NCBI RefSeq assembly: GCF_000297435.1
Contig: NZ_CAIP01000442.1
Location: forward strand, 1-38,558
Length of the DNA stretch: 38,558 nucleotides
Reading direction: 5' to 3'
DNA from: Microcystis sp. T1-4
Lineage (GTDB): Bacteria > Cyanobacteriota > Cyanobacteriia > Cyanobacteriales > Microcystaceae
Under the pieces are notes generated by a model, which had not been told where the DNA came from, did no database searches, and worked only from the letters and a program-made list of their open reading frames with translations. Shown piece after piece: positions 6,868 through 15,792 of this stretch. Position 1 is the stretch's first letter; every line of letters starts with the position of its first letter. The position numbers and the translations under genes were made by a program.

Positions 6868-7054
6868 GATAGATGTCGTCTTCCAGATTATCCCAAATCT
6901 TAGCCAGTGCAGTTTCGCTGACTTTTTGCCAGAAATCCGAGTTTGTCTCCTCTGGGATGAGGGTGACTAAAACCCTAGTACCCTCCGGAATCGGCACGGA
7001 TTCGAGGAGTTCGATCCGGCCTTCTTTGATGATCGCAGGAACGGTGTTCAGCAT
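6845..7054 (-). CDS. Small DUF104 / AF2212-like antitoxin-family protein
   Basis: The 69-residue product starts MLNTVPAIIKEGRIEL, then PIPEGTRVLVTLIPEE. This beta-rich N-terminal pattern belongs to the DUF104 (AF2212-like) family, often annotated as putative antitoxin. GAGG six bases before the ATG supports the start. It begins 21 bp after the clpX stop and its 3' end overlaps the hydrolase gene. No PIN or other toxin gene adjoins it, so it is either an orphan antitoxin or has another regulatory role. Confidence 0.7.
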   Translation of the reverse strand: MLNTVPAIIKEGRIELLESVPIPEGTRVLVTLIPEETNSDFWQKVSETALAKIWDNLEDDIYHENSNNR

Positions 7055-7075
7055 GGTTAACCTCGATTTTTCCCC

Positions 7076-8410
7076 TTAAGCGGATTCTTGACTGGGTAGA
7101 GAGGAAGGATGAACCAATAGATCTGCCGTGGAACGTTTTTCCACCATTTCGCGGGTGATTAAACAGCGTTTCACGTCCTTGCGCGAGGGCAATTCGTACA
7201 TGACATCGAGCATTAATTCCTCGACAATACCCCGTAGGGCCCGGGCCCCGGTTTTGCGACGATAGGCCTCTTGGGCGATCGCTAGGACGGCATCAGATTT
7301 AAACTCTAACTGTACATTGTCCATCTTCAACAGTTTTTGATACTGTTTCACCAAAGCGTTGCGGGGTTGCGTCAGGATAGCGATTAAAGCTTCCTCATCC
7401 AGGGGTGACAGTGCCGCTAGGACGGGAATCCGACCGACAAACTCCGGAATCATGCCAAATTTGACTAAATCATCGGGAGTCATTTGTTTTAATAACCCTG
7501 CCGCTACCTTATCCTTACTAGCTTGGCCATCTCCCGGTTGAATAAAGCCCATGGATTTTTTACCGAGACGCTGATCGATCACCTTATCTAAACCAACAAA
7601 CGCCCCACCGCAGATAAACAGGATATTGCTGGTGTCAATCTGAATACAATCCTGATAGGGGTGTTTGCGGCCGCCTTGGGGGGGAACATTGGCAATCGTT
7701 CCCTCTAACATTTTCAGTAAAGCTTGCTGAACACCTTCTCCGGACACATCCCGGGTAATCGAGGTATTTTCGCTCTTGCGGGCAATTTTATCGATTTCAT
7801 CGATGTAGATAATGCCCCGCTGCGCCTCTTCCACGTCTAAATCTGCCACTTGTAACAGACGCAAGAGAATATTTTCCACATCTTCCCCCACATAACCGGC
7901 CTCGGTTAACGTGGTGGCATCGGCGACAGCAAAAGGTACATCGAGGATTTTGGCCAGAGTTTGAGCCAGAAGGGTTTTTCCCGATCCTGTGGGACCAATT
8001 AACAGAATATTGGATTTTTGCAGTTCGATGCTATCTTCTGGACTACCGCCACCGGCTTTTTGGGTTTGGATATCTTTGAGGCGTTTGTAATGGTTATAAA
8101 CGGCCACAGACAGCACTTTTTTCGCCTCATTTTGACCGATAACGTAGTCATCGAGGTATTTTTTAATCTCTCTTGGTTTGGGAATTTGTTCCCAAGTGGT
8201 TTTATTTTGGCCCGATCGCCGTTTGTTGGGACGTTCCTCCACTGGGGCGACCGGACTGGGCGGTTCCATCAACTCCTCATCGAGAATTTCGTTACACAGT
8301 TCCACACACTCGTCACAAATATAGACCCCCGGCCCGGCGATTAATTTTCGCACTTGTTCCTGGGATTTGCCGCAAAATGAACACTTGAGGTGGGAGTCGT
8401 ATTTAGACAT
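7076..8410 (-). CDS. clpX: ATP-dependent Clp protease ATP-binding subunit ClpX
   Basis: This AAA+ unfoldase of 444 residues recognises tagged proteins, unfolds them and feeds them to ClpP. The N-terminal zinc-binding domain has Cys10, Cys13, Cys32 and Cys35. Next come Walker A (GPTGSGKT), Walker B (IIYIDEIDKI), the GYVGED pore loop, the RKHPYQ region, and a C-terminal sensor-2 motif GARALR with the small AAA+ subdomain. Length and motifs are normal for the family. It follows clpP by 11 bp, so the two are certainly one transcription unit. A 40-residue charged linker separates the zinc domain from the AAA+ core. Confidence 0.98.
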   Translation of the reverse strand: MSKYDSHLKCSFCGKSQEQVRKLIAGPGVYICDECVELCNEILDEELMEPPSPVAPVEERPNKRRSGQNKTTWEQIPKPREIKKYLDDYVIGQNEAKKVLSVAVYNHYKRLKDIQTQKAGGGSPEDSIELQKSNILLIGPTGSGKTLLAQTLAKILDVPFAVADATTLTEAGYVGEDVENILLRLLQVADLDVEEAQRGIIYIDEIDKIARKSENTSITRDVSGEGVQQALLKMLEGTIANVPPQGGRKHPYQDCIQIDTSNILFICGGAFVGLDKVIDQRLGKKSMGFIQPGDGQASKDKVAAGLLKQMTPDDLVKFGMIPEFVGRIPVLAALSPLDEEALIAILTQPRNALVKQYQKLLKMDNVQLEFKSDAVLAIAQEAYRRKTGARALRGIVEELMLDVMYELPSRKDVKRCLITREMVEKRSTADLLVHPSSLPSQESA

Positions 8411-8421
8411 AGTTTATTAAT

Positions 8422-9123
8422 TTACAGGGAAGTAACGGGAACGGTAGGATCGGGCAGTTCGGGACGGGAAATCACCAGATCGATTAACCCATATTCTTTG
8501 GCTTCGACGGCCGACATGAAAAAGTCCCGTTCGGTGTCGTTGGCGATGCGATCGTAGGGTTGACCAGTGTGGTGAGCCAGCATGGTATTGAGTCTCTGTT
8601 TAATATAGAGGATCTCTTTGGCTTGGATGGCGATATCACTAGCTTGACCTTGGGCGCCGCCGAGGGGTTGGTGAATCATGATCCGGCTACTGGGTAGGGA
8701 CATCCGTTTACCTGCCGCGCCACCACAAAGCAGGAATGCTCCCATACTAGCGGCTAAACCGAAACAAATTGTCGCCACGTCGGGGCGAATTTGTTGCATG
8801 GTGTCGTAGATAGCCAGTCCGGCATAAACGGAACCACCGGGGGAGTTGATATAAAGTTGGATATCTTTTTCGGGATCTTCTGCCTCCAAGTAGAGGAGTT
8901 GGGCGACGATCGAATCAGCGACCTGATCATCGACGGGAGTTCCCAGAAAAACAATTCTCTCGCGCAAGAGTCGAGAATAGATATCAAAAGCCCGTTCACC
9001 CATGCCAGACTGTTCGATTACCACGGGTAAAACGTTAGCTAGGGAGTTTCTCCCCGTGTTGGCGTAGATAGCAGGGCGACAATTACTGGTAATTGGGTAG
9101 TCAGGTGATCTCGATTCGAGCAT
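8422..9123 (-). CDS. clpP: ATP-dependent Clp protease proteolytic subunit ClpP
   Basis: The 233-residue serine peptidase carries its catalytic triad: Ser126 in LAASMGAF, His151 in MIHQPLGG and the Asp of NDTERDFF. Fourteen subunits form the chamber used by ClpX. The start gives an N-terminal extension of about 35 residues before GERAFDIYSRLL, a likely propeptide or an over-called start; an internal Met at the GMGERAF position is an alternative. It sits between tig and clpX, matching the Synechocystis tig-clpP2-clpX order. Cyanobacteria have several ClpP paralogues, and this context points to the ClpX partner. Confidence 0.97.
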   Translation of the reverse strand: MLESRSPDYPITSNCRPAIYANTGRNSLANVLPVVIEQSGMGERAFDIYSRLLRERIVFLGTPVDDQVADSIVAQLLYLEAEDPEKDIQLYINSPGGSVYAGLAIYDTMQQIRPDVATICFGLAASMGAFLLCGGAAGKRMSLPSSRIMIHQPLGGAQGQASDIAIQAKEILYIKQRLNTMLAHHTGQPYDRIANDTERDFFMSAVEAKEYGLIDLVISRPELPDPTVPVTSL

Positions 9124-9253
9124 AATTTTTTCGGTTCCGCTATCACAATCTTAGGGTTTTTGCTTGGCTGTGGAGCTTTTACTGGCAAATGTGTCAGCAT
9201 CTTTAGCACTTCTGTCCATCTATTATGCCCTAAGTTTCCCCCGGTTGGCAGGA

Positions 9254-9302
9254 ATCAGTTATCAGTTATCAGTTATCAGTTATCAGTTATCAGTTATCAG
9301 TT
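9254..9302. repeat. Heptamer tandem repeat, 7 x ATCAGTT
   Basis: Seven perfect head-to-tail copies of ATCAGTT lie in the tig-clpP gap. This is a short tandemly repeated repetitive (STRR) heptamer typical of cyanobacterial genomes. The complementary unit CTGATAA recurs before dapA and larB. Confidence 0.95.
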
Positions 9303-9504
9303 TTAGACACAGCAAGCCTTTTAGGGATTTAAAGAACATTTAAAAGGGGGTTTTTGGGGCAATTCTGAGTGTACTATCATGCCTAAAAGCCTGAAGACTC
9401 GTAAAATGAACTTGTTAATCCCGTTGAATTTTACCCCGTATTACGTGAACTAAAACCTGAAACCCTTGCTACAGCGCAAATTTAGAATTGCTGAGTTATC
9501 AGGG

Positions 9505-9582
9505 AATGGGGGGATGGGGGAATGGGGGAATTAAACTAATACCCCAATACCCCAACACCCCAACACCCCAACACCCCAACAC
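9505..9582. repeat. G-rich / C-rich inverted tract downstream of tig
   Basis: GGGGGAAT-type repeats (9505-9533) are followed by about five ACCCCAAC-type octamers (9539-9582). They can pair as a hairpin, and on the tig-sense strand the latter read as GGGG runs every 8 nt, a pattern able to form a G-quadruplex. It lies 20 bp past the tig stop. The rest of the gap (9303-9500) shows no gene. Confidence 0.6.
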
Positions 9583-9601
9583 GACTGCTAACTCCTTACG
9601 G

Positions 9602-10999
9602 TTATTCTTCCTCAGCCTCAGCTGCCAACACTTCCACTTCGGTGAATGCGAAGGTTTCTTCTGTTTCCTCCTCCTCGCTTGTTTCTTCCTCTAGGGAACC
9701 TTTGGGGACGAGGGTGATAGTAGCTTTTTCTTTCAGCCATGCCAGGGTGTTTTCCGCCAGGATTTCTTCGGTGATCACCTGCTCCAGACGCTGCATATCT
9801 ATGTCGCGATCGGACAATTGCGCCATGATTTTGGCGATTTTTTCCGTTACCGCTTCGGCACTGACTTCAATGCCGGCGACTTTAGCCAATTCCTGCACCA
9901 CCAGAGTCTGTTTCAGACTTTCGATCGCATCGGGACGGGTGCTTTCCCGCATTTTGGGAATATTATCTTTTGTAAACAACTGGTTGACATCTAGCCCCAT
10001 TTGTTGGAACTGCATGAAGCTTTGGGTCAAAATATGCGTCACTTCCTTCTCGATCAGCGTCTCCGGTAAATCTAAAGTCGCACCTTTGACCAATTCCTCA
10101 GTTAAGGCCTCATAAATGCTGTCTTTGGTTTCCTTCTCCGCTTGTTCTTGGAAACGTTTCTCTAAACTTGCTCTTAATTCGGCGATTGTCTCCTGATCGC
10201 TGACTTCTTGGGCAAAATCGTCGTCAAGCTCTGGTAATTCCTTTGCCTTTAACTCTTTCATCGTAATGGTAAAAATTACCGCTTTTGCTGCCACATCTTC
10301 TTTGGGATAATCTTCTGGGAAAGTTAAAGTCATCTCTTTGACTTCTTCCGGTTTCATGCCGACAATTCCTTCCACCATCCCCTCGATAAAGCGTCCTGGT
10401 TCCATATCCACCCGCAGATCTTCGCCGTCAATATCCGGGATATCCTCGCCAGTTTCGACGGATTTTCCCCGATAATCAACGATCGCCACATCTCCCAGCT
10501 GCGCCCCGCGATCTTCCACGGGAACCAATGTTGCTAACTGTTCTTGACGCTCTTTAAACCAATTTTCCACGGATTCGGGATCATAAACAGTTTCTTCGGC
10601 AGTAACGCTCAGATTTTCGTAATCTCCGAGAACAATTGTCGGGGCCACATCCACGGAAACTGAAAAAGTCAAAGCTTTACCCGGTTCATAGGCAGCGATC
10701 AAATCCTCAAACTTAGACAATAGCTGGGGATTACCCAGGGACTCGATCCCCTCCTGTTTCAGGGCAGATTCGAGGCAATTTTCGATTAATTCCTCAATTA
10801 CTGCCGCTTTTACCGCTTTAGTTCCCAATCTTTGCAGAAGAATCTGACGGGGAACCTTGCCGGGGCGAAAACCGGGTATATTGGCCGACTTCGCTAAATT
10901 CTTGACCACTTGCTCGTGGGTGTTTTTCGTGGTTTCGGCGGGAATTTCAATTTCTAAACCTATCTGACTGGCAGGAAGCTTTTCCTGAATAACTTTCAT
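9602..10999 (-). CDS. tig: Trigger factor (ribosome-associated chaperone and prolyl isomerase)
   Basis: Trigger factor binds nascent chains at the ribosome exit tunnel and assists folding. The N-terminal ribosome-binding domain has the signature GFRPGKVPRQIL near residue 44. A central FKBP-like PPIase domain covers about 160-245 (GDVAIVDYRG, EGMVEGIVGMK), followed by the long helical C-terminal arms. The 465 residues fit the family, with an acidic tail (EEEETEE) that is slightly longer than usual. It is the first gene of tig-clpP-clpX, a conserved protein quality-control cluster, and is divergent from asd. The 478-bp gap to clpP suggests clpP may have its own promoter. Confidence 0.97.
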   Translation of the reverse strand: MKVIQEKLPASQIGLEIEIPAETTKNTHEQVVKNLAKSANIPGFRPGKVPRQILLQRLGTKAVKAAVIEELIENCLESALKQEGIESLGNPQLLSKFEDLIAAYEPGKALTFSVSVDVAPTIVLGDYENLSVTAEETVYDPESVENWFKERQEQLATLVPVEDRGAQLGDVAIVDYRGKSVETGEDIPDIDGEDLRVDMEPGRFIEGMVEGIVGMKPEEVKEMTLTFPEDYPKEDVAAKAVIFTITMKELKAKELPELDDDFAQEVSDQETIAELRASLEKRFQEQAEKETKDSIYEALTEELVKGATLDLPETLIEKEVTHILTQSFMQFQQMGLDVNQLFTKDNIPKMRESTRPDAIESLKQTLVVQELAKVAGIEVSAEAVTEKIAKIMAQLSDRDIDMQRLEQVITEEILAENTLAWLKEKATITLVPKGSLEEETSEEEETEETFAFTEVEVLAAEAEEE

Positions 11000-11323
11000 C
11001 GATTTTTCTAGCTCTTACGACAAGGAACGTTTATAATAGGGTGAGCGGTGTTTGCGCCGGCGCTGGATCCCTCCCGCTCATGATATTCTAGGGGAATAGC
11101 TGCAGTTGTTCCCCAAGCTGTCACAATCTTTTTATTTTAGCGGTCAATGGGGTATATTTAATTTATTCCGTCCTTGGGGCAGTTAAGCCCAATCAGAAAA
11201 TTTTGCTGATCAAAGGCCGATGAATCCAAGTTTTAGAATAACTCGGTGGACAAAAAAGATTTTTTACTTTAACGATTTCTTCGGATCATTATCATCACCC
11301 AACTCGTCAGGAGGTCACACAAT
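11000..11323. promoter_or_regulatory. Divergent tig / asd intergenic region with hairpins
   Basis: This 324-bp gap must hold promoters for both genes. It includes a nested palindrome, TGAGCGG (11042-11048) with CCGCTCA (11074-11080) enclosing the perfect GCGCCGGCGC (11054-11063), and a second hairpin GGGGAA (11091-11096) / TTCCCC (11109-11114). Both would lie in the tig leader if transcription starts beyond 11114. No consensus -35/-10 pair is convincing on either strand. Confidence 0.45.
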
Positions 11324-12361
11324 TTGAGTCAAAAAGTACGGGTCGCTATTTTAGGGGCCACCGGGGCCGTGGGAACGGAATTACTAGAGTTATTAGCTAG
11401 TCGTCAATTTCCTCTCGCTAGTCTAAAATTACTCGCTTCCGAGCGTTCTGCTGGAAAAAGCCTCGATTTTCAGGGCGAAAGTCTGCTAATCGAAGCGGTA
11501 AACGAGCGCTCTTTTCAGGACGTGGATATCGTTCTTGCTTCTGCGGGGGGGTCCACCTCGAAAGCTTGGGCGAAAACTATTGTCGAGTCGGGTGCGACGA
11601 TGATCGATAACTCCAGCGCTTTTCGCATGAATCCCGAAGTGCCTTTAGTTGTCCCGGAAATCAATCCCGACAGTGTGGACAATCACCGAGGCATTATCGC
11701 TAATCCCAACTGTACGACAATTCTTTTAGGAGTGGCGATCTGGCCTCTCCACCAAGTACAGGCGATCAAGCGAGTAGTAGTTTCTACTTATCAGTCCGCC
11801 AGTGGTGCTGGGGCCCGAGCCATGGAGGAGGTAAAACAGCAAGCACAAGCAATTCTTGACAATCGGCAACCTCCCACTAATTCCTTCCCCTATCCCCTCG
11901 CTTTTAATCTTTTTCCCCACAATACCCCGATTAATGGTCAGGGGTACTGCGAGGAGGAAATGAAAATGGTCAACGAAACCCGCAAGATTTTTGCTTGTCC
12001 AGAGCTGCGGGTTAGCGCCACCTGTGTGAGGGTTCCCGTCCTGCGGGCCCATTCGGAATCAGTTAACCTAGAATTTAGTCGGCCTTTTTCTGTGGTGAAG
12101 GCTAGAGAAATTCTTCAGTCCGCTCCGGGGGTAAGATTAGTGGAAGATTGGGACGCTAATTATTTTCCCATGCCAATTGATGCTAGTGGTCGCGATGAAG
12201 TATTAGTGGGACGCATTCGTCAAGATATATCCCATCCTAACGGTCTAGAATTGTGGCTATGCGGCGATCAAATTCGCAAGGGTGCGGCTTTAAATGCCGT
12301 ACAAATTGCCGAACTTTTAGTCAAGAAAAATCTCGTCGGTTCAAGATTAGCAACAGTTTGA
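11324..12361 (+). CDS. asd: Aspartate-semialdehyde dehydrogenase
   Basis: This NADPH-dependent enzyme converts aspartyl phosphate to aspartate semialdehyde, the branch point to lysine/diaminopimelate, threonine and methionine. The NADP loop is GATGAVG near residue 10, the catalytic Cys130 lies in NPNCTT, and the SGAGARAMEE and RAHSESVNLE motifs match the family; 345 residues is normal. The start is a TTG: AGGAGG at 11309-11314, nine bases upstream, is the best Shine-Dalgarno in the window and settles it. It is followed by dapA, whose substrate it makes, and then rnj, an order shared with Synechocystis (slr0549-slr0551). Confidence 0.97.
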   Translation: MSQKVRVAILGATGAVGTELLELLASRQFPLASLKLLASERSAGKSLDFQGESLLIEAVNERSFQDVDIVLASAGGSTSKAWAKTIVESGATMIDNSSAFRMNPEVPLVVPEINPDSVDNHRGIIANPNCTTILLGVAIWPLHQVQAIKRVVVSTYQSASGAGARAMEEVKQQAQAILDNRQPPTNSFPYPLAFNLFPHNTPINGQGYCEEEMKMVNETRKIFACPELRVSATCVRVPVLRAHSESVNLEFSRPFSVVKAREILQSAPGVRLVEDWDANYFPMPIDASGRDEVLVGRIRQDISHPNGLELWLCGDQIRKGAALNAVQIAELLVKKNLVGSRLATV

Positions 12362-12610
12362 TAATTAAGCTATCGGCCTTCAGCTAGGTCAAGGCGATAA
12401 TAATTAGACCTCTGGTAAAAATCAAAAATGGTTGTTAGGGTTAGGATCCGGTAGTCAGTAGTCAGGAGAATTAAGAATGAATAATTTTATGCAATTTAAT
12501 CCTTATTTTTGCCGTTTTTGAAACCTCAAAAATTAATGAGGCAAGAGGTTAACTAGAAAAATAGCTAATTAATCGGATAAATAAAGGCTGATTGTTGAAC
12601 GCTCAAAACC
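12362..12610. other. asd-dapA intergenic stretch, first part
   Basis: No ORF or clear control site was seen in this AT-rich stretch. It is followed by the dispersed repeat and heptamer tract, making the whole asd-dapA gap 409 bp. Confidence 0.4.
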
Positions 12611-12732
12611 CGATAACAAAGACCGAATCTAAAACCTAATTTGTTAAGCTAAAAGCCTCGATGTACTTAGTTTCTAACCTTCTTTTTAGGTAAGCGGATT
12701 GCCAGATTCTTTCTTTTGCCTCTTGCCTTCAG
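12611..12732. repeat. Dispersed repeat, copy B
   Basis: This matches the reverse complement of 4784-4918 with scattered substitutions and small indels. Conserved words include GATGTACTTAGTTTCTAA and TTGCCAGATTCTTTCTT. It has no coding capacity. Confidence 0.7.
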
Positions 12733-12735
12733 AAG

Positions 12736-12768
12736 CTGATAACTGATAACTGATAACTGATAACTGAT
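12736..12768. repeat. Heptamer tandem repeat, 4 x CTGATAA, abutting dapA
   Basis: Four CTGATAA copies plus a partial unit end two bases before the dapA ATG, where a ribosome-binding site would normally lie. It is the same STRR family as at 9254 and 15793. Confidence 0.95.
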
Positions 12769-12770
12769 CA

Positions 12771-13664
12771 ATGAGTGAAACAACATATTTTGGACGAGTA
12801 ATTACGGCGATGGTGACTCCCTTCACCGTCGAGGGTCAAGTTAATTATGCTATGGTGGAAAAGTTGGCCGATTATCTAGTTACTCACGGTAGCGATGGTA
12901 TAGTGGTCTGTGGGACGACGGGAGAATCCCCCACCCTAAGTTGGCAGGAAGAATACGAACTATTTAGTATTGTCAAAAAAGCAGTTAATGGTCGGGGAAA
13001 AGTGATCGCGGGGACGGGTTCTAATTCCACTTCCGAAGCGATCGAAGCTAGTCAACAGGCCGCTAAACTGGGTTTGGATGGTTCTTTACAAGTGGTTCCT
13101 TACTACAATAAACCTCCCCAAGAGGGTTTATACGAGCATTTTCTGACCATTGCCAAAGCTTGTCCCGATCTGCCGGTGATGCTTTATAATATCCCCGGTC
13201 GTACGGGTCAAAATATGACCCCAGAAACGATTATTAAACTGGCAGCAGTTGATAATATTGTGGCGGTAAAAGAAGCTAGTGGTAATTTAGAACAAACCTG
13301 CAAGATTTACTGTCATACTCCTGAAAATTTCGCTATTTATTCCGGGGATGATTTTCTCACCTTACCCCTGATGACCTGTGGTGCGGTGGGAGTGGTCAGT
13401 GTTGCCAGTCATCTAGTGGGAGAAGAAATCCAAGCAATGATTCAAGCTTTCTTAACCGGAGATGCGGCCAAAGCGACCGAGATTAACTTGAAATTATTTC
13501 CGTTGTTTAAAGGTTTATTCTGTGCCACTAATCCAATTCCAATTAAAGCGGCCTTAAATCTAGTTGGTTGGGAAGTGGGGGGTCTAAGACTTCCTTTATG
13601 TTCCTTAAGTCCCGATCTAGAAGAAGGATTAGCAAAAATTATGCAAGAATTGGCTTTAATCTAG
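12771..13664 (+). CDS. dapA: 4-hydroxy-tetrahydrodipicolinate synthase
   Basis: This aldolase condenses pyruvate with aspartate semialdehyde, the first committed step to diaminopimelate and lysine. The TTGES motif (near residue 45), the Tyr in MLYNIPGRTG and the Schiff-base Lys167 in VAVKEASGN are all present; 297 residues is the usual length. The ATG follows an STRR tract with no Shine-Dalgarno sequence, which is odd but tolerated in cyanobacteria. It sits between asd, which supplies its substrate, and rnj. Confidence 0.97.
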   Translation: MSETTYFGRVITAMVTPFTVEGQVNYAMVEKLADYLVTHGSDGIVVCGTTGESPTLSWQEEYELFSIVKKAVNGRGKVIAGTGSNSTSEAIEASQQAAKLGLDGSLQVVPYYNKPPQEGLYEHFLTIAKACPDLPVMLYNIPGRTGQNMTPETIIKLAAVDNIVAVKEASGNLEQTCKIYCHTPENFAIYSGDDFLTLPLMTCGAVGVVSVASHLVGEEIQAMIQAFLTGDAAKATEINLKLFPLFKGLFCATNPIPIKAALNLVGWEVGGLRLPLCSLSPDLEEGLAKIMQELALI

Positions 13665-13717
13665 AAAAATACTAGAAATTCTTGCTCACTAAACTAGGAT
13701 TTTTTCGAGAAATAGGT

Positions 13718-13817
13718 TATAATGTTAATAGCTTAACTAGAAGAAAAATATAGTTTAGAACGGTCAGAAAGTATTGATATAAGTGAACTTAACTAGGTGT
13801 TATCCTCCTAGTTAAAC
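13718..13817 (+). promoter_or_regulatory. Possible rnj promoter and 5'-UTR hairpin
   Basis: A perfect -10 TATAAT lies at 13718-13723, without a good -35. About 70 nt further, TTAACTAGG (13791-13799) and CCTAGTTAA (13809-13817) form a perfect 9-bp stem with a 9-nt loop, some 85 nt before the rnj ATG. With no following T-run, a structured leader is more likely than a dapA terminator. Confidence 0.45.
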
Positions 13818-13903
13818 TTAATTCCAACTATTCATTTTTTGAGATTTACCATCTACAAAAACCACCGAAAAAATCACCATAACTTACCATCAAAGGATAC
13901 CTA

Positions 13904-15652
13904 ATGAGTCAAGATAAAACCCAAGCAAAACTAAAGATCATTCCCCTAGGAGGATTACACGAAATCGGCAAAAACACCTGTGTTTTTGAATACGATGATG
14001 AGATTATTCTCCTCGATGCTGGTTTAGCTTTTCCTTCCGATGATATGCACGGGGTGAATGTAGTGCTTCCCGATATGACTTATCTAAGGGAAAATCGCCA
14101 TAAAATTAAGGGTATGATCGTCACCCACGGTCACGAAGATCATATCGGTGGCATTCCCTACCATCTCAAACAATTTGATGTACCAATTATCTACGGTCCG
14201 CGCCTAGCGATGGCTTTATTGCGGGATAAATTGGAAGAAGCAGGATTAGCAAATCGTACCAAATTAGAAACCGTTGCTCCTCGGCAAATGGTGCGTTTAG
14301 GTAAATCTTTCATGGTGGAATATATCCGCAATACCCACTCGATCGCCGATAGTTTTTGTGTAGCAATTCACACTCCTTTAGGGGTAGTTATTCACACAGG
14401 AGATTTTAAAATTGACCATACTCCCGTGGATGGTGAGTTTTTTGATCTACAAAAAATTGCCGAACATGGCGAGAAAGGGGTGCTATGTTTATTGAGTGAT
14501 TCCACTAACGCAGAAGTACCCGGTTATACTCCCTCGGAAGCTTCCGTTTATCCTGGGTTAGAGCGGGTTTTTAACCAAGCAACGGGACGGATTATGATCA
14601 CTACCTTTGCCTCCTCGGTGCATCGGATTAATCTGGTGTTGAAATTGGCCCAGAAATTTAACCGGAAAGTGGTGGTAGTGGGTCGATCGATGTTAAATGT
14701 CATCGCTCATGCGCGTAATTTGGGGTATATAAAATGTCCCGACGATCTATTTGAACCCTTAAAAGCGACCCGCAATTTAGCCGATGATAAAATCGTCATT
14801 TTAACCACAGGCTCCCAGGGGGAACCTTTAGCGGCCATGACGCGGATTTCTAAGGGTGAACATCCTCATATTCGCGTGCGTCAGGGGGATACGATTGTCT
14901 TTTCCGCTAATCCGATTCCGGGTAATACCATCGCCGTGGTCAATACAATTGATCGCCTGATGATGCAGGGTGCTAACGTGGTTTACGGACGCGATAAGGG
15001 AATTCACGTTTCCGGCCATGGTTCCCAAGAAGACCATAAATTGATGCTATCTTTGACCCGGCCGAAGTTTTTTGTGCCAGTGCATGGAGAACACCGAATG
15101 CTGGTCAAACACGCTCAGATGGCCCAAAGTATGGGTATTCCCGCCGAAAATATGGTAATTGTCAAAAATGGTGACACGATCGAGTTAACTGGCGATCGCA
15201 TTGGTCTCGGCGCGCCAGTGCCTTCGGGAATCGAGTTAGTCGATCAAGCGGGTGTAGTCCACGAACACATTATGCAGGAAAGACAACAGTTAGCTGAAGA
15301 TGGTGTGATTACGATCGCGGCCTTCGTTAACGGGGAGGGACAATTAAGCGCACCTCCAGAGATTAATTTGCGCGGTGTGGTGACAAAAGTGGAAATCTCG
15401 CTGCTGAATCAGTTAATTATTCGGGCGATCGAACGCTGTTTAAGCGATCGCATCGGTGAATTTAAAACCGCCACGGGGATTCAGGATTGGGCCGGTTTGC
15501 GGGCCGAAATCGAGACGACTTTGCAGCGTTTAATCAAACGGGAGTTACAGAGTCAACCTCTAGTGATCTTCCTCCTACAAGCGGCGGCAACGGAACCAGC
15601 GAACAATCGTACTTATCGCCGCCGTCGTCCCGCAGCCACCATGGCCTCCTAA
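13904..15652 (+). CDS. rnj: Ribonuclease J
   Basis: This metallo-beta-lactamase/beta-CASP ribonuclease has 5'-3' exonuclease and endonuclease activity and takes part in mRNA decay and RNA maturation. The zinc motif THGHEDHIGG holds His75, His77, Asp79 and His80. HTGDFKID and the late HVSGHG and PVHGEHRM motifs complete the metal site and beta-CASP region, and a C-terminal domain follows from about residue 460. The 582 residues fit bacterial RNase J, with a short basic tail (RTYRRRRPA). A purine-rich AAAGGA lies before the start. It is third in asd-dapA-rnj, with its own candidate leader. Confidence 0.97.
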   Translation: MSQDKTQAKLKIIPLGGLHEIGKNTCVFEYDDEIILLDAGLAFPSDDMHGVNVVLPDMTYLRENRHKIKGMIVTHGHEDHIGGIPYHLKQFDVPIIYGPRLAMALLRDKLEEAGLANRTKLETVAPRQMVRLGKSFMVEYIRNTHSIADSFCVAIHTPLGVVIHTGDFKIDHTPVDGEFFDLQKIAEHGEKGVLCLLSDSTNAEVPGYTPSEASVYPGLERVFNQATGRIMITTFASSVHRINLVLKLAQKFNRKVVVVGRSMLNVIAHARNLGYIKCPDDLFEPLKATRNLADDKIVILTTGSQGEPLAAMTRISKGEHPHIRVRQGDTIVFSANPIPGNTIAVVNTIDRLMMQGANVVYGRDKGIHVSGHGSQEDHKLMLSLTRPKFFVPVHGEHRMLVKHAQMAQSMGIPAENMVIVKNGDTIELTGDRIGLGAPVPSGIELVDQAGVVHEHIMQERQQLAEDGVITIAAFVNGEGQLSAPPEINLRGVVTKVEISLLNQLIIRAIERCLSDRIGEFKTATGIQDWAGLRAEIETTLQRLIKRELQSQPLVIFLLQAAATEPANNRTYRRRRPAATMAS

Positions 15653-15792
15653 TAGCAGTGAGCAGTGAGCAGTAATCAGTAATCAGTGATCAGTAAACAG
15701 TGAAAAGATGGCAAGAAACTGCTATTTAATACTGGTCACTTAACACATACTGCTCACTTAAAACTCAAATCTGATAACTGTTAACTTACCCA
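15653..15792. repeat. Degenerate repeat region after rnj
   Basis: Tandem variants of AGCAGTG and AATCAGT begin at the rnj stop codon and are echoed by an inverted CTGCTCACTTA word near 15751-15761. No gene is visible. Confidence 0.5.

Noticed and set aside
9488..9694. Plus-strand frame over the G/C-rich tract and tig 3' end
   Set aside because: It is built on repeat sequence (Pro/His/Asn) and tig antisense.
9642..10115. Long plus-strand frame opposite tig
   Set aside because: It runs antisense to a well-supported trigger factor gene, is Ser/Val-rich as expected of a shadow frame, and matches no family I know.
11726..12052. Minus-strand 108-codon frame inside asd
   Set aside because: It lies entirely antisense to asd, which has full family motifs and a strong ribosome-binding site.
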